Positions 61,011-64,000 of a stretch of 64,000 nt of DNA are shown here, in pieces. Location of the stretch: NCBI GenBank assembly GCA_934647165.1, contig CAKUFA010000011.1, positions 1 through 64,000 of the forward strand, read 5' to 3'. How positions within the stretch are numbered: the stretch's first letter is position 1; each line of letters starts with the position of its first letter. The DNA comes from an uncultured Clostridia bacterium. Lineage in GTDB: Bacteria > Bacillota > Clostridia > Christensenellales > Aristaeellaceae. Position numbers and translations under genes: made by a program. The notes under the pieces are model-generated. The model was not told the DNA's origin. It did not search any database and saw only the letters and a list, made by a program, of their open reading frames with translations.

Positions 61011-61994
61011 TTAGTTCAAAGCAGTGGGAACAACAATTTCACCGCTAATAATCTTTGCCTTCAGTTCCTCCACCTCGGCCTTCAGCTCATCAGACACCTG
61101 CTGGGTCATGGTATCATCACCGTAGCCTACGTCGATGTAACCGGTTGCCATGTCAGCCTTCCACACTGTCGCGGGCTGATAGCGCTCGTCCATGTGTTCC
61201 ACAATGTCCATCACGGACTTGCCGACATTCTTCACCATCGAGCAAATGATGACGTCGGGATTGATATACTTCTGGTCGCTATCGACACCGATGGCATAGT
61301 TACCGGTTTCTTTCGCAGCTTCGAATACACCTTCACCGGTCTTACCGGCAACGGCGAACACAACGTCGCAGCCCGCGCCATACAACGCCAGGGCGCATTC
61401 CTTGCCGCTGGCAGGATCTTCAAAGCCGTTGCCATAACGCGTATCAACCTTCACATCGGGATTCGCGTATTTTGCACCGGCTTCATAACCAACCAGGAAG
61501 TCGTTGATGGTGCCGCTGTCCTGGCCACCGACTGCGCCCACAACGCCCGTTTTGCTCAGCTTTGCAGCAATATATCCCACCAGGAAGGAGCCCTGATTCT
61601 GCGCATAGACAACGGACATCACGTTGTCCTTGCCTTCCACCAGCGCATTGTCAATCCACACAAACTTCTTTTCGGGATAGCCGTCTGCCGCTTCAGGCAG
61701 CGCTTGCTCAAACTGCCAGCCTACTGCAAACACCACATCGCAGCTTTCAGCAGCTTCGGCCAGGCCGGTCAGATACAAAGAGCCATCCTCTTTGCATTCA
61801 ATCACCTTGGTTACCGTGCCATACTTGCTTGCCAGGGTTTCAAGCCCCTCGTTGGCGGAATCATAGAAAGAACGATCGCCCAGGCCACCGGCCACAACAA
61901 TTGCAACAGAGGGTGTGCTCTCGGCAACAGCTGCTGCCGACAGCAGCGACAGGCACAGCACCGCGCAAAGGAGCAGAGAAACGAGCTTCTTCAT
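61011..61994 (-). CDS. bmpA: BmpA-family nucleoside-binding protein
   Basis: A 327-residue binding protein of the basic membrane protein / PnrA family, which captures purine nucleosides. The signal peptide is residues 1-24 (SAAAVAES) with no lipobox Cys at the cleavage site. The mature protein has VAIVVAGGLGDRSFYDSANEG (Asp-Ser-Phe ligand loop), VFAVGWQFEQALPEAA, GYIAAKLSKTGVVGAVGG and VVFAVAGKTGEGVFEAAKETG. ATG 61994 has GAGGAGG 9 bases upstream. It leads the nup operon, with a strong leader hairpin at the mRNA 5' end. Confidence 0.92.
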   Translation of the reverse strand: MKKLVSLLLCAVLCLSLLSAAAVAESTPSVAIVVAGGLGDRSFYDSANEGLETLASKYGTVTKVIECKEDGSLYLTGLAEAAESCDVVFAVGWQFEQALPEAADGYPEKKFVWIDNALVEGKDNVMSVVYAQNQGSFLVGYIAAKLSKTGVVGAVGGQDSGTINDFLVGYEAGAKYANPDVKVDTRYGNGFEDPASGKECALALYGAGCDVVFAVAGKTGEGVFEAAKETGNYAIGVDSDQKYINPDVIICSMVKNVGKSVMDIVEHMDERYQPATVWKADMATGYIDVGYGDDTMTQQVSDELKAEVEELKAKIISGEIVVPTALN

Positions 61995-62018
61995 TCAAAA
62001 TTACCTCCTCAATACGGG

Positions 62019-62056
62019 TTGTATCGTTTTCCTCATGCAAATGAGGTTTGATACAA
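62019..62056 (-). promoter_or_regulatory. nested leader hairpin at the 5' end of the bmpA/nup mRNA
   Basis: On the minus strand an outer stem TTGTATC / GATACAA and an inner stem CCTCAT / ATGAGG with TTGC loop are separated by AAA and AAAAC. The outer stem begins within a base or two of the predicted transcription start. No known riboswitch core was recognised. Confidence 0.65.
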
Positions 62057-62060
62057 GATT

Positions 62061-62089
62061 TCTATATGCAATATAAAAATCCTTCTCAA
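62061..62089 (-). promoter_or_regulatory. sigma-A promoter of the bmpA/nup operon
   Basis: Minus strand TTGAGA (62089-62084), 17-base spacer, TATAGA (62066-62061). Confidence 0.6.
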
Positions 62090-62177
62090 AAAATTTGAAA
62101 AATAGCGGCAGGATTTCGCATTCTTTCCACGTACATGAAAAACAGAATACTTGCCCTTGCAAGGAGGAATCATTTTC

Positions 62178-62768
62178 ATGTCAACGCTGCTTTTTGTCAA
62201 CGCATGCCCACGGGGAAATGTTTCCCGAACACGGATGCTTGCACAGGTTTTTCTTGACCAGGCAGAGAAAAATGGTTGGCGAATTATCACGCAGGATTTG
62301 AATGAATTGCACTTGCATAGCATCGATGCGCAAACCCTGGCGGTAAAGGAAGCACTCTGTGATCGCCGTGCTTTCGATGATGACTTTTTCCGCCATGCCC
62401 GCGCTTTCCGGCAGGCCGATCTTGTGCTTTTTGCCGCGCCCTACTGGGATTTATCCTTTCCCTCTATCCTGAAGATATGGGTAGAGAACATGTATGTGCG
62501 CAATCTGACATTCCGCTATGAGAATGATCGCTGCATTGGCCTGTGCCGTGGACGCGAGGCTGTGTATATCACTACTTCCGGCAGTCCGATCGGTGAAAAC
62601 GACTGGGGCTCCGGTTATATGCGGGCTGTGATGAATGCCCTCGGCATTTCCAACTTCACTTCTCTAAGTGCAGAAGGGCTTGACTTAGAAGGCAACCATG
62701 CCGATACAATTCTGGCGGAGGCAAAGCAGCGTGTGCTGCAGGCAGCACAGAACCTTTTGTACCCATAA
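62178..62768 (+). CDS. flavodoxin-fold NAD(P)H-dependent oxidoreductase
   Basis: A 196-residue flavoprotein of the quinone reductase / azoreductase type. TLLFVNACPRGNVSRTRMLAQ at the N-terminus is the phosphate-binding loop for FMN, followed by ADLVLFAAPYWDLSFPSILKIW (about residues 79-100), the FMN/substrate edge, and YITTSGSPIGENDWGSGYM (about 131). ATG 62178 has AAGGAGG 10 bases upstream. It is monocistronic, divergent from bmpA and closed by a bidirectional terminator. The physiological electron acceptor is unknown. Confidence 0.88.
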   Translation: MSTLLFVNACPRGNVSRTRMLAQVFLDQAEKNGWRIITQDLNELHLHSIDAQTLAVKEALCDRRAFDDDFFRHARAFRQADLVLFAAPYWDLSFPSILKIWVENMYVRNLTFRYENDRCIGLCRGREAVYITTSGSPIGENDWGSGYMRAVMNALGISNFTSLSAEGLDLEGNHADTILAEAKQRVLQAAQNLLYP

Positions 62769-62769
62769 G

Positions 62770-62810
62770 AAAAGGAACTGGTTTGCATGATGTAAGCCAG
62801 TTCCTTTTTT
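62770..62810. terminator. bidirectional intrinsic terminator
   Basis: A 12-bp stem AAAAGGAACTGG / CCAGTTCCTTTT separates the oxidoreductase and the convergent DUF6273-like gene; T-runs on both strands. Confidence 0.85.
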
Positions 62811-62813
62811 CTT

Positions 62814-63575
62814 TTACTTCAGCACCTCGAAGGTATAAGGGTCTTCTTCCGTGCCTGAACCAGAAGCCTGTCCGAGCATGCTCAAATCAAGCTTGCAGGC
62901 GCAGCGTACCCCGCCATAACGATTATTGGCCGCCGTGGATGTGTGACCATCAAAGCCTATCAAATTGTGGAACCCTTTCCGCGGAATGCCAGTTGAAAAA
63001 TACCAGGAGCAGCCGTTGCTGGCGTCGCGCCAGGCTTCCGGATGTGTCATGGCATAGGGCGTCGGCGAACACTCGCGCTCCTTCTGCGGTTTCAGCTGCC
63101 AATGCCGGAAGCCGTAGGCCGTATTGCGATAGTCCTCGTTATCCAGGTAATACAGCCAGCCTTTTTCTTCGGAAAAACGCACGGCGCTGAGCTCCTCATC
63201 CGTAAACATGACCTTGCGCATGGTGTCGTTCAGCGTGTGATAAATGGTGTTGCCTTTCCACTCATAGATATTGACTTTTTCCGTGTTGTACATGGCAAAA
63301 TCAATGATATGTTCTGTAAGCAATAGCGCCCAACCGTCTTCATCCACGCCAAGCACACGCCAAAGCACCGGCGCAACTGTTCCGTCCTCATCGTGAGGAT
63401 ACCGGCCATAATTCACATAAATGTACCCATCCGTCGCATCATAGCCGCGAACGAGCTGTTGAGCGTCTGTTTCTGCCCCTGTTTCTACAGTAATTCCATC
63501 CGCAAGGGCCGGCAAGGCACAGAGCAGCAAAGCAAACGCTGTTAAAGCGGCGGTCAATCTACGCAACAGCAGCAT
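62814..63575 (-). CDS. secreted DUF6273-like protein
   Basis: A 253-residue secreted protein with signal peptide (residues 1-25, ALLLCALPALAD). The body matches the DUF6273 pattern seen in gut Firmicutes: YVNYGRYPHDEDGTVAPVLWRVL, WALLLTEHIIDFAMYN and a final DASNGCSWYFSTGI region. These domains are often found in surface proteins and their function is unknown. ATG 63575 is 7 bases after GGGAGG. The gene follows a CmpB-like membrane protein by 39 bases, so they may be cotranscribed. Confidence 0.75.
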   Translation of the reverse strand: MLLLRRLTAALTAFALLLCALPALADGITVETGAETDAQQLVRGYDATDGYIYVNYGRYPHDEDGTVAPVLWRVLGVDEDGWALLLTEHIIDFAMYNTEKVNIYEWKGNTIYHTLNDTMRKVMFTDEELSAVRFSEEKGWLYYLDNEDYRNTAYGFRHWQLKPQKERECSPTPYAMTHPEAWRDASNGCSWYFSTGIPRKGFHNLIGFDGHTSTAANNRYGGVRCACKLDLSMLGQASGSGTEEDPYTFEVLK

Positions 63576-63614
63576 GGATAAGCCTCCCATTCTTCTGCAA
63601 ACAATATTTTCATT

Positions 63615-63959
63615 CTATGCTTTTCCCGGGGCTTTGTCAAGCAGCATCCACAAGGATGACAAAACGCCCCATAAAAGGGTGTATGGCAGGCAAATCTGTC
63701 CGCGCCAATTCATTGGCATGGCGCGGTAATCCCAAATGCAATGCTTTTTGTTCCAGAGAAAGCCGCATACGGCTTCCACCCCGGTAATGGCACACGCGCC
63801 AAGCACTGCTTTTCCCCCAAGAGATACCGGCATGCGACGGATGCGTCTCAAAGCCAAGGCCGACATACCGCCTGCTAAAGCCATGGAATAGTGCGTCCGT
63901 CCGCGAAACAACAGCTCCAGCACCGGATACCCTGCTGCACCAAGAAGGAAAACAATCAA
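63615..63959 (-). CDS. small membrane protein, ABC_trans_CmpB (DUF1113)-like
   Basis: A 114-residue membrane protein with three or four hydrophobic segments. The C-terminal pattern NKKHCIWDYRAMPMNWRGQICL, then LLWGVLSSLWMLL, is the WDY...MPxNxxGQIC signature of the CmpB-type putative ABC transporter family (DUF1113). That family name does not establish transport. The start is taken as TTG 63959, 7 bases after GGAGG; an upstream ATG (63980) lies on the far side of that ribosome site. The gene may be the first of a unit with the DUF6273-like gene; its upstream region lies past the window edge. Confidence 0.75.
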   Translation of the reverse strand: MIVFLLGAAGYPVLELLFRGRTHYSMALAGGMSALALRRIRRMPVSLGGKAVLGACAITGVEAVCGFLWNKKHCIWDYRAMPMNWRGQICLPYTLLWGVLSSLWMLLDKAPGKA

Positions 63960-64000
63960 TCTATCACCTCCATGCAGCATTGTGCCCGACTGTGCTCCTG

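Noticed and set aside
61995..62060. purine riboswitch before bmpA or before the ade operon
   Set aside because: No conserved aptamer core (the three-way junction with its two loop motifs) could be found in either leader; only the simple hairpin and palindrome.
1..64000. CRISPR array, insertion sequence, prophage or integron
   Set aside because: No regular spaced repeats, transposase, integrase or terminal inverted repeats were seen anywhere in the window.

Overview
The window is 64 kb of a bacterial chromosome, gene-dense, with strong AGGAGG-type ribosome binding sites, many TTGACA-N17-TATAAT promoters, a T-box riboswitch and a Firmicutes gene set (RecX, RbgA, YchF, a BlaI-type repressor, NfnAB, TrpXYZ, a BmpA/Nup transporter). 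Together with a moderate G+C content and secreted proteins carrying SH3/MucBP-like domains, this suggests an anaerobic gut-type member of the Clostridia. The order or family is an inference. I see no phage, insertion sequence, CRISPR array, rRNA or replication origin.

Layout. 0-1.6 kb: tRNA-Trp, then a leftward operon of a Nudix hydrolase, a 50-residue membrane protein and a GNAT acetyltransferase. 1.8-6.3 kb: a giant SH3/MucBP-like surface protein with a cytoplasmic tail. 6.5-10.4 kb: nadK, nfnA, nfnB and an unknown cysteine-cluster protein, a pyridine-nucleotide redox block. 10.5-13.5 kb: leftward lgt, serine hydrolase, recX. 13.6-16.7 kb: a tryptophan T-box followed by trpXYZ. 16.7-21.4 kb: TM2 protein, RluA-type pseudouridine synthase, pyruvyl-transferase-like protein, ECF sigma factor with membrane anti-sigma-like partner, tRNA-Leu. 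21.5-25.3 kb: an L,D-transpeptidase/CapA fusion, a decayed aldo-keto reductase and an orphan BlaI-family repressor with a cop-box-like operator. 25.4-29.5 kb: a radical SAM protein and a second trpXYZ set without a T-box. 29.6-39.2 kb, leftward: a 2336-residue cyclic-glucan-synthase-like protein with eroded active-site motifs, a D,D-carboxypeptidase and UppP. 39.4-50.5 kb: ychF, an ATP-grasp protein, a secreted cysteine-hydrolase-like protein, and the rbgA-rnhB-yraN-comM cluster, with a double GT-C glycosyltransferase fusion placed between yraN and comM. 50.5-57.3 kb: an Idh/MocA oxidoreductase, then a PotBCAD-like ABC operon ending in adenine deaminase. 57.4-62 kb: a convergent BmpA/Nup nucleoside ABC operon. 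62-64 kb: a flavodoxin-fold reductase, a secreted DUF6273-like protein and a CmpB-like membrane protein.

How the genes fit together. Two themes recur. The first is import and salvage: two Trp-type importers, one under tRNA-Trp control, and a purine block in which adenine deaminase is transcribed with a Pot-like importer whose binding protein lacks the usual polyamine-binding residues, facing a nucleoside importer. In three of the four importers a hairpin follows the binding-protein gene, and none of the four binding proteins has a convincing lipobox. The second is envelope work: Lgt, UppP, DacA, an L,D-transpeptidase fusion, a GT-C fusion, a beta-lactamase-fold hydrolase and several secreted proteins. 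The strongest candidates for something undescribed are the glucan-synthase-like protein with eroded catalytic motifs, the double GT-C fusion, the L,D-transpeptidase/CapA fusion and the surface protein with a Tyr/Arg-rich cytoplasmic tail. No function here was tested; homology calls come from motif recognition by eye.
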